Source: Vitellaria paradoxa (Eukaryota > Streptophyta > Magnoliopsida > Ericales > Sapotaceae). From it: a stretch of DNA of 64,000 nt. Numbering within the stretch: the first letter of the stretch is position 1; every line of letters begins with the position of its first letter. The notes beneath the pieces were generated by a model, which worked only from the letters and a program-made list of their open reading frames with translations, was not told the origin of the DNA and did no database searches. This document shows positions 1-11,011 of the stretch, piece after piece. The stretch is taken from NCBI GenBank assembly GCA_019916065.1, contig CM034233.1, forward strand, positions 12,543,573-12,607,572, written 5' to 3'. A program made the position numbers and the translations under genes.

Positions 1-1
1 C

Positions 2-1927
2 CCCACTGATGAGGATGACGGGGACACCCATGAACAGAAGGAGGTGCGCTCTCGCTCGCGACGTGATGTCTCTCCTTCCAGGAAGGACTCGCGCCGCGCT
101 AAATCCGTCGCGAAACGTGACGTGAGATCTGATGTTGACGCGCCCATCAAAGCGCATCACCAAAGGAGTTCCTCAAAAAAGGTGCTGGAGGCGCACTCAG
201 AAGAGGCGGATAGCTCGGACCAAGAAGAACTAACTTTGAAGCGTAAGAAAGCGGGAAAGGCAAAGATGGAAGAGTGGGGGCAAGCAGAGGAATGGGGTGC
301 TCAGGGTCAGAGCACACGAATGATGGCAAGGAAAGCCTTGGGGCGAATCTCTGCCTCCCCATTCGTCGATGAAATAATCGATGCGGAACCTCCGGAGAAA
401 TTCCAAACTCCGAGGCTTAATCTCTATGATGGGAGAACTGACCCCCTGGCCCACTACCGTCATTACATGCAGGCCATGACATTATGGAACAGCAATGACC
501 ACCTTATGTGCAAAGTATTCCTTTCCAGTTTGGGAGATACAGCGCTTCAGTGGTTCCATAAACTGCCCCCTGGCAGTATTCGATGTTGGCAGCAACTGGC
601 AGAGGAGTTCGTCACCTGGTTTTTGGCTAACACGAAGCAGCCTAAAACCGCTGACGTTCTCCTCACAATGAAAAGAAAGTCCGGGGAATCATTGAGAGAT
701 TATTCCCGCCGCTACCTGGAGCTCTACAATGAGGTGGGAGAATGCTCGGAGCAATTGGCGGTCACCTCGTTTAAACTAGGATTGCGGAAGGAGGATAGGC
801 TGTGGCTCTCCTTGACCAAAAAGCCAGCCGCCAACATGTCAGATCTTATGTGCCGAATCGAGAAGTACGCCAAGGTGGAGGACGAGACGCAGCCGGCCGA
901 GCAGAAAGAAAGGAGATCCCAGGGCCAGACAAGAGAGAAAAGACAGGGAGATGGCCGCCGATTCATTGACGAGGGGAAATCCGTCTTTGAAGCGGTCAAT
1001 ACGGTGTTCAAGGAGCCAATCTTCAAGATCCTCCCCCAAATAAAAAATAGGCCATATTTCAGATGGCCCGGAAAGCTGCCGGATTTCCCTGAAAAGGAGA
1101 ATTTCAAAAACTACTGTGCGTACCATCAAGACAAAGGGCATCGCACCGGAGCCTGCCGATCGTTGCGACATCATCTGGAAGAATTGGTGCGCAGAGGCCA
1201 CCTTAAAGAGTTCGTAGATGAGGGCAGAACTAAAAGAGCAGCCCCCCAGGACAGAGAGCCGAGGAGGCAACGGGAAGAGACTGCCAGGGAAGACGCTGCC
1301 GAAGAGGTTCAACCCCCACCAAGAGCCAGGGCACGTAGGGATGTCCCAAGACCTGCAGTCATCCATGTGATTCATATGGAGCGGCGGCCCCAGAGTGTCA
1401 TCAATCATGCCCCCAATCCACCAAGTAAAGAAATCTTGGGCGTTGCGGGTCAGCCGAACAAGCGCCCAAGGACAGCCGCCATGAAGGAAATCACTTTTCA
1501 TGAAGACGAGCATCCTGGTGTTCAGCTGCCGCACAATGATGCCCTGGTGGTCACTCTGGGCATGTTTGATTCAGAAGTAAGAAGAATCCTGGTAGATGCA
1601 GGAAGCTCAACGGAAGTCATGTTCCTGAGCTTATTTAAGAAGCTCGGATTAACTGAAGAAGATCTGGAACCGGCAGAATGTCTGCTCATAGGATTCAATT
1701 CTGCTCCTGTCTGGCCTCTGGGCAGAGTCGTCATTCCTGTCCGCGTGGGTCCGGTGGAGCAAGAGGTTGAGTTCACTGTTGTGGATTCCCCCTCTTCCTA
1801 CAACGCTATAGTAGGAAGATCGTGGATTCACGCTTTAAAGGCGGTCCCCTCAACCTACCACCAGGTGCTGAAGTTCCCCTATTGCGGGGAAGTGATCTCT
1901 ATTTTGGGGGATCAAAATACCTCCTAA
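2..1927 (+). pseudogene. gag and protease region of element A (5' partial)
   Basis: Open from the window edge; the true start lies upstream. The first 100 residues are basic and Ser/Arg rich, followed by a Retrotrans_gag-like region around residues 110-230 (LNLYDGRTDPLAHY, ALQWFHKLPPGSI). A zinc-knuckle variant C-x2-H-x4-H-x4-C lies near residues 372-385. The aspartic protease motif D-A-G-S-S lies near residue 532 (nt 1595). The frame ends in TAA at 1925-1927, but the same frame continues with family-typical sequence beyond it, so this is a nonsense change within a fused gag-pol and not the natural end. Confidence 0.9.
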
Positions 1928-3487
1928 AAGTGCTTCTCCGCCGCCCTAAAATCCAAAACGATCCCTGAACAAGTACAACTGGCGGAACTACCCGATGACG
2001 CGCCAAAGATTGATGATGTCGATGGTGACCCGCAAATGAAAGCCACAGAGGGTTTGGAGAAATATCAGATTGGCCCGGCTAAGGATGATAAATTCTTCCT
2101 AATCGGCACCAACCTGAGCGCCGAGGAGAAACTGGAGCTAACGGAGATGCTCTTGAAGAATATTGGAACGTTCGCCTGGGCTCCACACGAAATGCCAGGT
2201 ATTTCCCCCGAAGTCATGACTCATAAGTTGAATGTGAATCTAGGGGTAAAACCTGTGGTACAAAAAGCAAGGCGATCAGCTCTCCAACACGCAGAGGCTG
2301 TCATAGAGGAGGTCGGCCGACTGTTAGAGGCGGAGGCCATTCGGGAAGTCTCATACCCGGAGTGGTTGGCTAATACAGTCGTGGTCAAAAAGAAGAATGG
2401 GAAGTGGAGAGTCTGCGTAGACTACACAGACCTGAACAAGGCCTGCCCTAAGGATCCATTCCCCCTGCCAAAGATCGACCAAAGATCGACCAACTCGTTG
2501 ACTCAACCGCTGGATGTTCCAGGATGTCGTTCCTGGACGCTTATAGGGGATATCACCAGATCCCCATGTTCGGCCCTGATGAGGAGAAAACTTCTTTCAT
2601 AACCCCCTGAGGCATATACTGTTACAGAGTTATGCCATTCGGGCTGAAGAACGCTGGAGCCACCTATCAACGGTTGGTCACGAAAATATTCAAAGAAAAC
2701 ATCGGACAGACGATGGAGGTCTACATTGATGATATGGTGGTGAAAAGTAAGGAGCCGAACACTCATCTCCAACATCTCCAACATGTTTTCTCTACCCTTG
2801 ATCGGTATGGGTTGAAATTAAATGCTGCCAAGTGCGCCTTCGGAGTTGGCTCAGGTAAATTTTTGGGCCACTTGGTGAGCAGAAGGGGAATTGAGGCTGA
2901 TCCCGAGCAAATACGTGCCATCCAATCTGTTTCTCCTCCACGTACTAAAAAAGAGGTCCAGAAGCTCACAGGGATGGTGGCGGCACTCAACCGGTTTATT
3001 AGCAGATCATCCGACAAGTGCCGACCATTCTTTAGACTGCTTAAAGGGGCCAATAAGATGCAATGGGATGCTGAGGCGGATGCGGCACTGGAAAAGCTTA
3101 AAGAATACCTGACAACCGTCCCGATATTGTCAACACCGCAGCCGGGGGATATTTTGCAGCTATATCTGGCAGTCTCAGAGCATGCAGTCAGTGCCGTCTT
3201 GCTGAGAGAGGAACAAGGGAAGTAGCATCCTATTTACTATGTGAGCAAAACAATGCAAGGAGCGGAGACCAGATATCTTCCCCTAGAGAAGCTGACCTTG
3301 GCATTAATAATGGCATCCAAGAAGCTAGCCCATTATTTCCATGCACACACCATTCAAGTTGTCACCGATCAGCCAATTGGCCATGTTTTAAAGAGGGCTG
3401 ATGTGTCGGGTCGGCTAGCAAAGTGGGCAGTTTCCCTTGGCACATTCGACATAAAATTCATCCCAAGAACCGCGATAAAGGCTCCTG
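1928..3487 (+). pseudogene. Reverse transcriptase and RNase H region of element A
   Basis: Continues the gag-protease frame to about 2480. There, an 11-bp direct duplication (2470-2480 repeated at 2481-2491) shifts the frame; RT then continues in the next frame with the MPFGLKNAGATYQ motif and the YIDDM catalytic motif at 2722-2736. A TGA at 2608-2610 and a TAG at 3223-3225 interrupt this second frame. The first RNase H region follows (YYVSKTMQGAETRY, then HTIQVVTDQPIGHVL). Around 3484 about 5 bases are missing compared with the usual junction of this family, moving the reading into a third frame. RT cannot be made as one protein from this copy. Confidence 0.9.
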
Positions 3488-5311
3488 GCTGATTTTGTAG
3501 CGGAATTTTCCACACCAGCCTGTGGTCAAACAAAAGACGTATGGCATGTTGAAATAAAGTCTGCCTCGGCCGAACATAACGAGGCCGAACAACCTTGGCA
3601 AATCGAGGTTGACGGATCTTCGTCCAGAAAAAGAGGCGGCGTGGGCATAGTTCTGACTACACCAGAAGGGGTCTCAATAGAATATGCAATAAAACTCGAG
3701 TTCGAGGTTACTAATAACGAGGCGGAGTATGAAGCTCTCCTGGCTGGACTCGACATTGCTCGGCGGTTGATGGCAGATGATGTTGTAATAAGAACTGACT
3801 CTCAGTTGGTTGCTAACCAGCTGAAGGGTGAGTATATGGCTAGAAGCGAAAAGATGGCGGAGTATTTAGAAGTAGCAAAAAAGAGAATTGAAGGCTTTAA
3901 TAAAGCTAGCGTAGAGCTTATTGGCAGGGATCATAATGCTCACGCTGACGCACTTGCAACGCTAGCCGCCTCTTCTCGAATAAGGCTAACTGACCAGGTC
4001 TTTATGGAAGTCATAAAGAGGCCGAGCATAACGAAAGATGTAGAGGTAATGTGTGCTGACCTAGTCCCATCTTGGATGGATCCAATCATCGCTTACTTGA
4101 AGGACGGAACACTTCCCAAAGACAAGACAGAAGCAAAGAAGCTAAGAATAAAAGCCGCCAGGTTTTGGCTCTCTCCTAACCAGAAGTTATACAAAAAGTC
4201 ATTCACGGGCCCCTATCTTCTTTGTGTTCATCCCGATAAAGTGCAAGACTTTCTTTACGAGCTTCATGAAGGTGTCTGTGGAGCACATACTGAGGGCAGA
4301 TCACTGGCGCACCGAGCAATTACTCAAGGGTGTTGGTGGCCGAAGATGGGATATGACGCTCAGGCCTATGTTCGGAGATGCAAGAAATGTCAGAAGTTCG
4401 CTCCCATTCCTCACCAGCCAGCCCAGGAACTCAGCCCGCTTACCAGCCCTTGGCCGTTCGCTCAATGGGGACTCGACATTGTGGGACCCCTACCTTCTGC
4501 TTCGGGAAATAGAAAGTTCTTAGTGGTCGGCACCGACTACTTTACTAAGTGGGTGGAAGCAGAACCCCTAGCTCACATCAGAGATGCTGATACCATTCGA
4601 TTTATTTGGAAGAACATCATTACCAGGTATGGCATCCCTAGGACACTTATTTCCGACAATGGGACGTAATTTGACAGTGCCCCATTTAGGAAATATTGTT
4701 CTAGATATGGAATCAAGAATATTTACTCTACACCAGCTTACCCCCAAAGCAATGGTCAAGTCGAAGCTACGAACAAAGTCATTCTCAATGGGATTAAGAA
4801 AAGACTAGAAGCGGCAAAAGGGAGATGGGTGGATGAATTGCCATCAGTACTGTGGACCTACCGAACAACCCCTAGAAGATCAACCGGAGAATCTCCCTTC
4901 TCTCTGGCTTACGGTGTTGAAGCCGTCATACCCTTGGAAGTTGGCCTCCCGAGCATCAGAACTCTATCATTTGACAGAGGGGAGAATGATCAAGCTATGG
5001 GAATAAGCTTGGATCTAATCGATGAAAGAAGGGAACTGGCAGCACTAAGGTTAGCCAACTACCAGCGAGAGACAAAGAAGAAATTTAATAAAGGGGTCAG
5101 ACATAGAAAATTCAGCACTGGCGATTGGGTGCTGAGAAAATTGATGGGAAGCAGGAAAGATTAAACTGAAGGAAAGCTTGGAGCTAATTGGGAGGGACCA
5201 TTCCTCATCTCTGAGGTGCTCGGCAATGGCGCCTACAAGTTAATTGACATGGAGGGAAAGCCAATCAAAAGACCATGGAATGTAGCCCATCTAAAGTTGT
5301 ACTATCATTAA
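3488..5311 (+). pseudogene. Second RNase H and integrase region of element A
   Basis: One frame from 3488 to TAA at 5309-5311, broken by TAA at 4667-4669 and 5162-5164. First comes an extra RNase H of the kind that marks Tat elements: an acidic residue in EVDGSSS (nt 3611), NNEAEYEALLAGL, RTDSQLVANQL and RDHNAHADALA. Integrase follows with an H-x-H and C-x2-C zinc module (about 4262-4400) and a D,D-35-E core whose acidic residues are at about 4475, 4654 and 4763. The end (GAYKLIDMEGKPIKRPWN, then LKLYY) is the usual Tat polyprotein C-terminus, so I take 5311 as the natural stop. Confidence 0.9.
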
Positions 5312-6750
5312 TTTTTTCTTCACATTTGTTGATTAAAGACTTTGTACGTTTATTGAAAAGCAATCCTTTTTACAAAGCAAAAGCAATTTCAAAAGCTTGA
5401 GATCACTCCCTGCTTAACAAAAAGACGCCACGTCTCTTTGGGTGGTGGCATGGAAAAGAGCCATGCTCGGCTTCCCGAGCATTGGTACGAAAAGAATGCC
5501 CCATCTCCGTCGATGTTGGCACATTCCTGGTTTATTTACTGACTAGGAAATGCTCTTTAGACTGAGATTCAATTCATCGGTCTCCTGAAAAGAATTATCA
5601 AAAGAAGCCACGCTCGGCTTGCCCAGCGTTGGTACATTCCTGGTTTATTTACTGACCAGGAAATGCTCTTTAGACTGAGATTCAATTCCTCGGTCTTCTG
5701 AAAAGAATTATCAAAAGAAGCCACGCTCGGCTTGCCCGGCGTTGGCACATTCCTGATTTATTTACTGACCAGGAAATGCTCCTTAGACTGAGATTCAATT
5801 CCTCAGTCTCCTGAAAAGAATTATCAAAAGAAATCCATGCTCGGTTCGCCGACCATTGGTACAGAAAGAACCCACATCATTTCTGATGGTGGCCCAATCC
5901 TGATTTATTCATCGACCAGATACGATTTTTTAAATCAAGATTCGATTCCTTGGTTTATTAATTGGAAAGAAAAGAAGCCACGCTCAGTTTCCTTAGCGTT
6001 GGTACAAAGGAAGCATGTTCTAAAAAGCTAAGCGCTAGTGTGCAAAAGCCCTCGTATCATAAAGGTACACTTTTCCGATGCTCGGCGTGAGATTAAAAAG
6101 TGAAGTTTTGTCAAAAGGAAGTTACCTCCGTTATTATATGAAAGCAGGAAGACAGCCGAACTTATCGAGGTATGTGAGATTTATTAAAGTTATGCCTCTT
6201 TAGCAAAAGCTTGAAGTCATTTGATGAAAAGCAAACTACTACATGAGCTTGTTACCTTTGAAAGGTTTACTGTTTAAAGTATTTCTGTTAGAAGTTATGG
6301 TTGCTCGGCAAAGTGGTACAAATCCAGTCACCATACATACTTCAATATAAAGCATAAAATATACAAACGGAAAAACAGATTGTCAATAGGGGACAATTCA
6401 AAAGCTTTTATTACATGCCTCAGAGTACGGTTACAATACATTTTACATAACTATCAACCGAAGAAGCTACCCTAAATCTAAGATGGGGCATTAACATTTG
6501 TTGTGAGGGTTTGTAGCTATTTCGTAGGAAAAAACGTCAAGGTACTCCTCGGCTGCGCTCCTTATAATTTCATCAGCAAGCCAGTTAAGGCATTCCCCAA
6601 TCAATTCATCGGCAATTCTAAAGAAACAAAGACAGAGAAAAATAAAACAAGATTAGAGAAAAATCAAACTACTTTCATTCACTTAGAGTTAAAAGTTCTC
6701 TATTGTTACATCCGAATAAAAGAAAAAAATACACATATGTACAAGAAGGC
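5312..6750 (+). other. Non-coding 3' region of element A
   Basis: Lies between the pol stop and the end of the antisense gene. No credible reading frame. It carries the 113-bp tandem repeat (listed separately) and scattered GC-rich words such as CACGCTCGG in otherwise moderate DNA. From about 6350 it becomes richer in A and T and probably holds the 3' untranslated part of the antisense transcript. The usual polypurine tract and 3' LTR are not here; they would have lain beyond the truncation at 8402. Confidence 0.7.
5515..6005 (+). repeat. 113-bp tandem repeat in the element A 3' region
   Basis: The word ACATTCCTG recurs at 5521, 5634 and 5747, an exact 113-bp spacing. The units share a block with TTTATTTACTGACCAGG, a TTAGACTGAGATTCAATTC block and AAGAATTATCAAAAGAA. 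Three units are nearly identical and a fourth, diverged unit continues to about 6005. Tandem repeats downstream of pol are common in the Tat lineage. Confidence 0.9.
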
Positions 6751-8402
6751 TCACTTCTCTCCTCCCTTAGTAGGATCACTCTCCACTATTAGATCAATCT
6801 GTTCAAGCGCCTGGGAGGTGTCCTTCTGGGCACTATCCACCTCAACCTCCCCTTCGTCAATTGTTTCTTCGGCAGTATAAATTGAGGGAGTTTGAGGTGG
6901 ACGCTCAAAGCTGAACTGGGGAATTGGGCGCTCTGGATCAGGATAAGGGACCTCCTTGTATATGGGGTTGGTGTGATCAATATTGTTCCTCTTCATTGCG
7001 GCCTCCCAACCCTCAAGAAAGAAGTCATTGTGAGCATCCCTCATCTGATCCACGCAGTTATTGATCTGGGCTTCCACTTCAGCTTTGGCCTTCTCCTCGG
7101 CTTCTCGGAGAGCAGCTTCTTTCTCTGCCAGGGCCCGAGCCTTCAGCGCAAGCTCTGCTCGAAGGTTGGCAAGCTCTTGCTTCGATTTCTCTTGCTCGGC
7201 CCTGGAAGCCTCCAACTCCTTCAGGAGTAATTCTTGTCCAGTCTTCGTGGAGGACAATTCAATCTCGGCCCTTGAGAGTTTGCCCTTAACCTCTAACAGC
7301 TCCTCGTCTTTACGAATTAGGATTTTATCCATTGATTGCACACGAGCTATGCTTCCAGCAACTTGGCCAAGGGCAGTATTAAGTTGATGCTCGATCTTCT
7401 TATTTTCATCTCGAAGCTGACTTCTCTCTTTTGCCAGAGCGTCATTGCTGGATTGGAGATTCTTGTTCTCCTTCTCCAAGGACCTCACACTCGCTTTCAA
7501 CTCCTTTATGTCCGTCTTATCCTGCTCGGCTCTGGCTTCGGAGGCTCGGCTCCGAGCAATTAACTCCATCGTGTGGAGAGAAGTCTGCAAAAAGAACAGA
7601 GAGTTAGAAAAAATTATAATAACGAAAGGATGCACATAAAGGAATATTATAGAACTTACAGAGATGATGTTCTTCATCAGAGTCTTGTGGATATCCTCCG
7701 TCCTATTCTTCCTTGTGTTGTGAACATCCCGAGGAGGGAGGATACCCTTGAGATACTCCTCGGCGTGGTTGAAGGCTGTATCTTGGACAGTGAAGGGACG
7801 GCCTTGAGGGTGCTCGGGGCTAGGAATAAGGATTTCTGGAATAAATGGAGGGGAGTCTCGAACCGGATTGGCCGGATACTCAGGGGCACGGGCCCAATCG
7901 GTTGAGTAGGTAATGGCTCGGAGGTTCTTGGTGGTGCGTCTTTGGTGGGTGGCACGACCTTGGAAGGTGCTGGCCCCCTCGCGGCGTCCTCCTTCGGCAG
8001 TTTCGACTGCTCGGCCGCTGGAGCCGTGTCCGCCAATTGTGTCTTGGCCCTCTTCTGCTCAGGAGGACCAGATGGTTTCTTTTGAGCTGCCTCCTGCTCC
8101 TTCCCCTTCTCCATTTTAACTTTCATTATCTGCTCGGCAGTTGAAGGAGCAGGGGCTCTCCCCTCATCAATCTTTCTCTTCCCACCAGCCTTTTGCTCGT
8201 CGGCCTTCTTCTTCTGGGCCTCTCCGGCCCTTTGTCCTTTTGCCTTTGCCATGGCGAGCTTCTTATAGTCGATCTTCGGGGCCATGACTTCTTCTTCTTC
8301 CCCTTCTAAATCAGAGAAGTAGTCAAAGGCAGGGGGTATCTCAACTTCTTCTTCTTCTTCCTTATATAGTGCTACTCTATTCTTAAATGAGGCATCACTG
8401 CC
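6751..8402 (-). pseudogene. Antisense coiled-coil gene carried by Tat element A (partial)
   Basis: Runs opposite to gag-pol. The upstream part (8402 down to about 7885) is Lys/Glu/Pro rich and low complexity. A frame change near 7880-7890 then links to a second open frame whose upstream extension reads sensibly (EHPQGRPFTVQDTAFNHAEE). Next is a canonical intron, 7659 to 7585 (gtaagt...ttgcag, 75 nt, so retaining it keeps the frame). A long coiled coil follows (ELKASVRSLEKENKNLQ, then LREAEEKAKAEVEAQ), ending in a conserved tail with FFLEGWEAAMKRNNI. Many plant Tat elements carry such an antisense gene, usually annotated as a putative gypsy-type transposon protein. The N-terminal part would lie beyond 8402 and is missing. 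Function unknown. Confidence 0.75.
7585..7659 (-). other. 75-nt intron in the antisense Tat gene
   Basis: On the minus strand the donor reads gtaagtt and the acceptor ttttttgcag. Removing 75 nt joins codons for NIIS directly to TSLHTMELIAR without a frame change. The unspliced sequence encodes a hydrophobic, Ile/Phe-rich stretch unlike the flanking coiled coil, which supports a real intron. Confidence 0.7.
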
Positions 8403-10009
8403 CACCAAATATTATTTTATTTTATTTCTTATACTGCCTTTTATTTCATATATATATAAATATATATTTATGCACTTGAATCCTTAGTAGTTTATTCTCT
8501 TTTTATTAGCTTGAAAATATTTAAATAATTTATTGTTATTATTATTCATCATCAAAACTCATGAAAATCTCTTTTTGCCACTTAATATTAGCCCTTACAT
8601 TTTTTTAGTATTTTTTAAAAATATTTATTGACTCAAAAACAATTATCTTATTAAACTCCCTTCCATAGAGACACGATATATATTATAGATACCATCAGCA
8701 AGAGGATAAATTTAAAACTACTACAATATCAATATATAATAGTAACTTTTTCAAAAATATTTATTAGGTGCCCTATAATTTTATCATTATTTTCTATAGC
8801 ATATATAGTATATTTTTCATCCATTTTCAATTATTATACTTGACTTAGATAAAGTTTATATGGTTCATTAGAGCAGCATTTAATATAGGTCAATGCTAGA
8901 TTGCAAGGTGGCATAACTTTCTACACTTGTGTATTGATTTCGAAAAGAATTTAAAAATTTTAAGGATATGTTTGAGAAATTTTTTAATAATTTTTTTGGG
9001 CCATAAACGTATTCTTTTTATTTGTAATTTTTATATTTTTTGAATACACCCAAGATTTAAATTAAATTCATTAAAAAAATTTTAAGGGCAAAATTGGAAG
9101 AAATTAAAATTTAAGTACTCAATAGGAGACTTCCTTAAAGTTTAAGCCACGATTTGATAGTCTAAGTTAGATAAATTACATTTAACATGCTTATACTTAA
9201 CAATTAATTGAGAGACAAAATGAGTATGTAAAGTTAAAATTTAAATGTGATTAATATTTCTCCATGCCACATGATCACCACCACCCAGTGGTCTTAAGCA
9301 AAGGGCTCATGCTGATCATGACCACAAGAAAACTTGTATATAGAATTAATCCAAGAACGGTGTTTGTTTTCCAAGAAAATGAAGAAGAATAATTTGTAGT
9401 TTTGAGCCATCATGATTTTCCCATCATTCTTTCTTACGAAAGAAAGTGATGGAAATAGAGCACAACAAATTAATGGTGGGACATGCCGGTGACCTTGCCG
9501 GTCACGGAAACTTGCAACTTCTTCCAACTTTACACCTAAGCTCCATATAATTCAAGGATTTATATAATTATTAATTATTATTATTATTGTCTGTTGTTAT
9601 TTCAAAAGATAAAAAAAAAAAAAAAAAAAAAAATCATTGCAAAGGCTTTAATTGTCGACAATAATGTCGACCACTTGAGACTGTAGTTTTCAGGTTCATA
9701 TACTTTGTTTGGACATGGCCAATCCCTCTCCCCTTTGGCCATTTTTCGGTGACCTTTCCAACTTAAAAGAGCTCTATTCTCATTTCCCACTCACTTCACC
9801 GACTCTCATTATTTTATTATTAGTTTGGGTTTCTCTTTCCTTCTATTGGTATGAAATTATTTTTTAAAATACAGGCTGTCAATATTTTTCCTGTTGATTT
9901 GGATTTCACTCGTAAGATAAGTTTGCGAATTTGAAGAATCACAATGCTCCCAACGCAATAATGCAAATGATGATGGACCTCCGCTGATTAGGCTAGCATT
10001 AATATTAGC
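8403..10009. other. AT-rich spacer between elements A and B
   Basis: No open frame resembling a gene, and base composition quite unlike the flanking retrotransposon DNA. Contains an A-run near 9610-9633 and many short A and T tracts. This is presumably older intergenic DNA: element A is cut off at its left edge and element B inserted at its right edge. Confidence 0.6.
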
Positions 10010-10914
10010 TGTTGGACAAAATAATACTAAAGCTGTACTTGTGCCGAACAAGTTTAGTCTAGTGCCACGTGGCACAGTGCCTAGCATACTCACATAAGCC
10101 ACGTAGTCATTTGCCGAGCACGTTCCGTCGGGACACGTGGCGTCCCGCCGAACAACTGATTATTGGCACGAGAGTTCCACGTGAGTGTTATACGTGAACA
10201 CACGATTCAGAGTTAGTGTTCCAAAGAGTACCCTGAACCTCGACATCAATAAACAGTGTATTACCACGTGGCTATAGCCGAGGATCTTGGAAGCTAGTTT
10301 GCTCGGCCTATCTGTTGGCGGCTAGTAAATGTCGAACCTGGGACCCACGGCCTTTAAAGAGGGCTCGTGACCATAAATGCACCTTAGTTAAGATTGAACT
10401 GGGTACTTGTCTCTGGGGATGTAACTAAATCGGTCTATCTCGTCAGGATTTGGTGGCTGATGTGACAGGAAGACAGTCTGACCGTGAAATTCCGGTTGTA
10501 ATGCCGTGTTAAGCCTCCAGAAGCATTAAATGAAAGGCACGGTGTATTAATGAGGGGTTTGAAGCATTAAATGAAGGGGAAGAGTATTTAAAGCAAGGGA
10601 AGAAAAGAGGGACACGGCAGTGTGCGTAACGTCAAGTCATAGGTATGCTTTAATCATTACTCAGACTACTATAAATAGGATATCCTACCGAACCACAAAG
10701 GTAAGCTGACTATTGCCAACTCAAGCTTTGACTCCCTTATTTCCATAAAGCTTCCTTTCTTAAGCGACTTGCTGACTTAATCATCGGAGAGTTTTCCGGC
10801 CAGAGACCTCCTCTCCGGCCGTCACCTTTCTTTCTGTCTTTGTTCGGCAGGTCGGCGATTGCATTTCCGGTTGGCGTGGTCAGCAGTTCCGGCGGTAATT
10901 TTTGCTGCCGAACA
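10010..10914 (+). repeat. 5' LTR of element B
   Basis: 905 bp, beginning TGTTGG and ending CCGAACA, so it has the TG...CA ends and short inverted terminus (TGTT...AACA) expected of an LTR. A primer site begins 2 nt after it. It contains a TATA motif at 10670-10677 within an AAATA-rich stretch, consistent with a U3 promoter. No second copy lies in the window for comparison, apart from the distantly related LTR at 62685. Confidence 0.85.
10670..10677 (+). promoter_or_regulatory. TATA box in LTR B
   Basis: TATAAATA about 245 bp upstream of the LTR end, at the U3/R position where Ty3/gypsy promoters lie. Inferred from position and sequence only. Confidence 0.55.
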
Positions 10915-10916
10915 TT

Positions 10917-10934
10917 TGGCGCCCACCGTGGGGC
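10917..10934 (+). promoter_or_regulatory. Primer-binding site, tRNA-Lys, element B
   Basis: TGGCGCCCACCGTGGGGC is complementary over 18 nt to the 3' end of plant tRNA-Lys(CUU) including its CCA. It starts 2 nt after the LTR terminus, the usual spacing. Reverse transcription of the element would be primed here. Confidence 0.85.
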
Positions 10935-11011
10935 CCGTTGTCTAGCCCAGCATTGTTGTTCACTAGCTTTTTTCTTGTTTCTTTGTCAAGTCTCCAGTAC
11001 TTCTCCACATA

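Larger units (their letters stand above)
1..8402 (+). mobile_element. Tat-lineage Ty3/gypsy retrotransposon A (both ends missing)
   Basis: Body of an LTR retrotransposon that enters the window inside gag and stops near 8402, where GC-balanced element sequence gives way to AT-rich DNA. The order gag, aspartic protease, reverse transcriptase, RNase H, a second RNase H, integrase, then a long non-coding 3' region with an antisense gene is typical of the Tat clade. Neither LTR is present in the window. Positions 1-1883 match 11330-13213 of element B with about 17 differences by my reading, nearly all transitions. The polyprotein frame is broken by nonsense changes, an 11-bp duplication and a small deletion, so the copy cannot be autonomous. 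Confidence 0.93.

Noticed and set aside
839..1534. 231-codon minus-strand frame inside gag of element A
   Set aside because: Shadow of the gag coding frame; it recurs in element B only because gag is repeated there and is split by stops in that copy.
5515..6005. Possible CRISPR-like array
   Set aside because: The 113-bp units are repeated in full without spacer/repeat alternation, in a plant retrotransposon.
9294..9527. 77-codon minus-strand frame in the spacer
   Set aside because: Isolated, no family resemblance, typical chance length for this DNA.
8403..10914. Idea that LTR B is the 3' LTR of element A in a tandem LTR-body-LTR-body array
   Set aside because: About 1.6 kb of unrelated AT-rich DNA separates them, element A lacks its polypurine tract and the upstream part of its antisense gene, and the primer site shows LTR B is the 5' LTR of element B.
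10917..10934. Possible tRNA-Lys gene fragment
   Set aside because: Only the complement of the tRNA 3' end is present, right after an LTR, so it is a primer-binding site.
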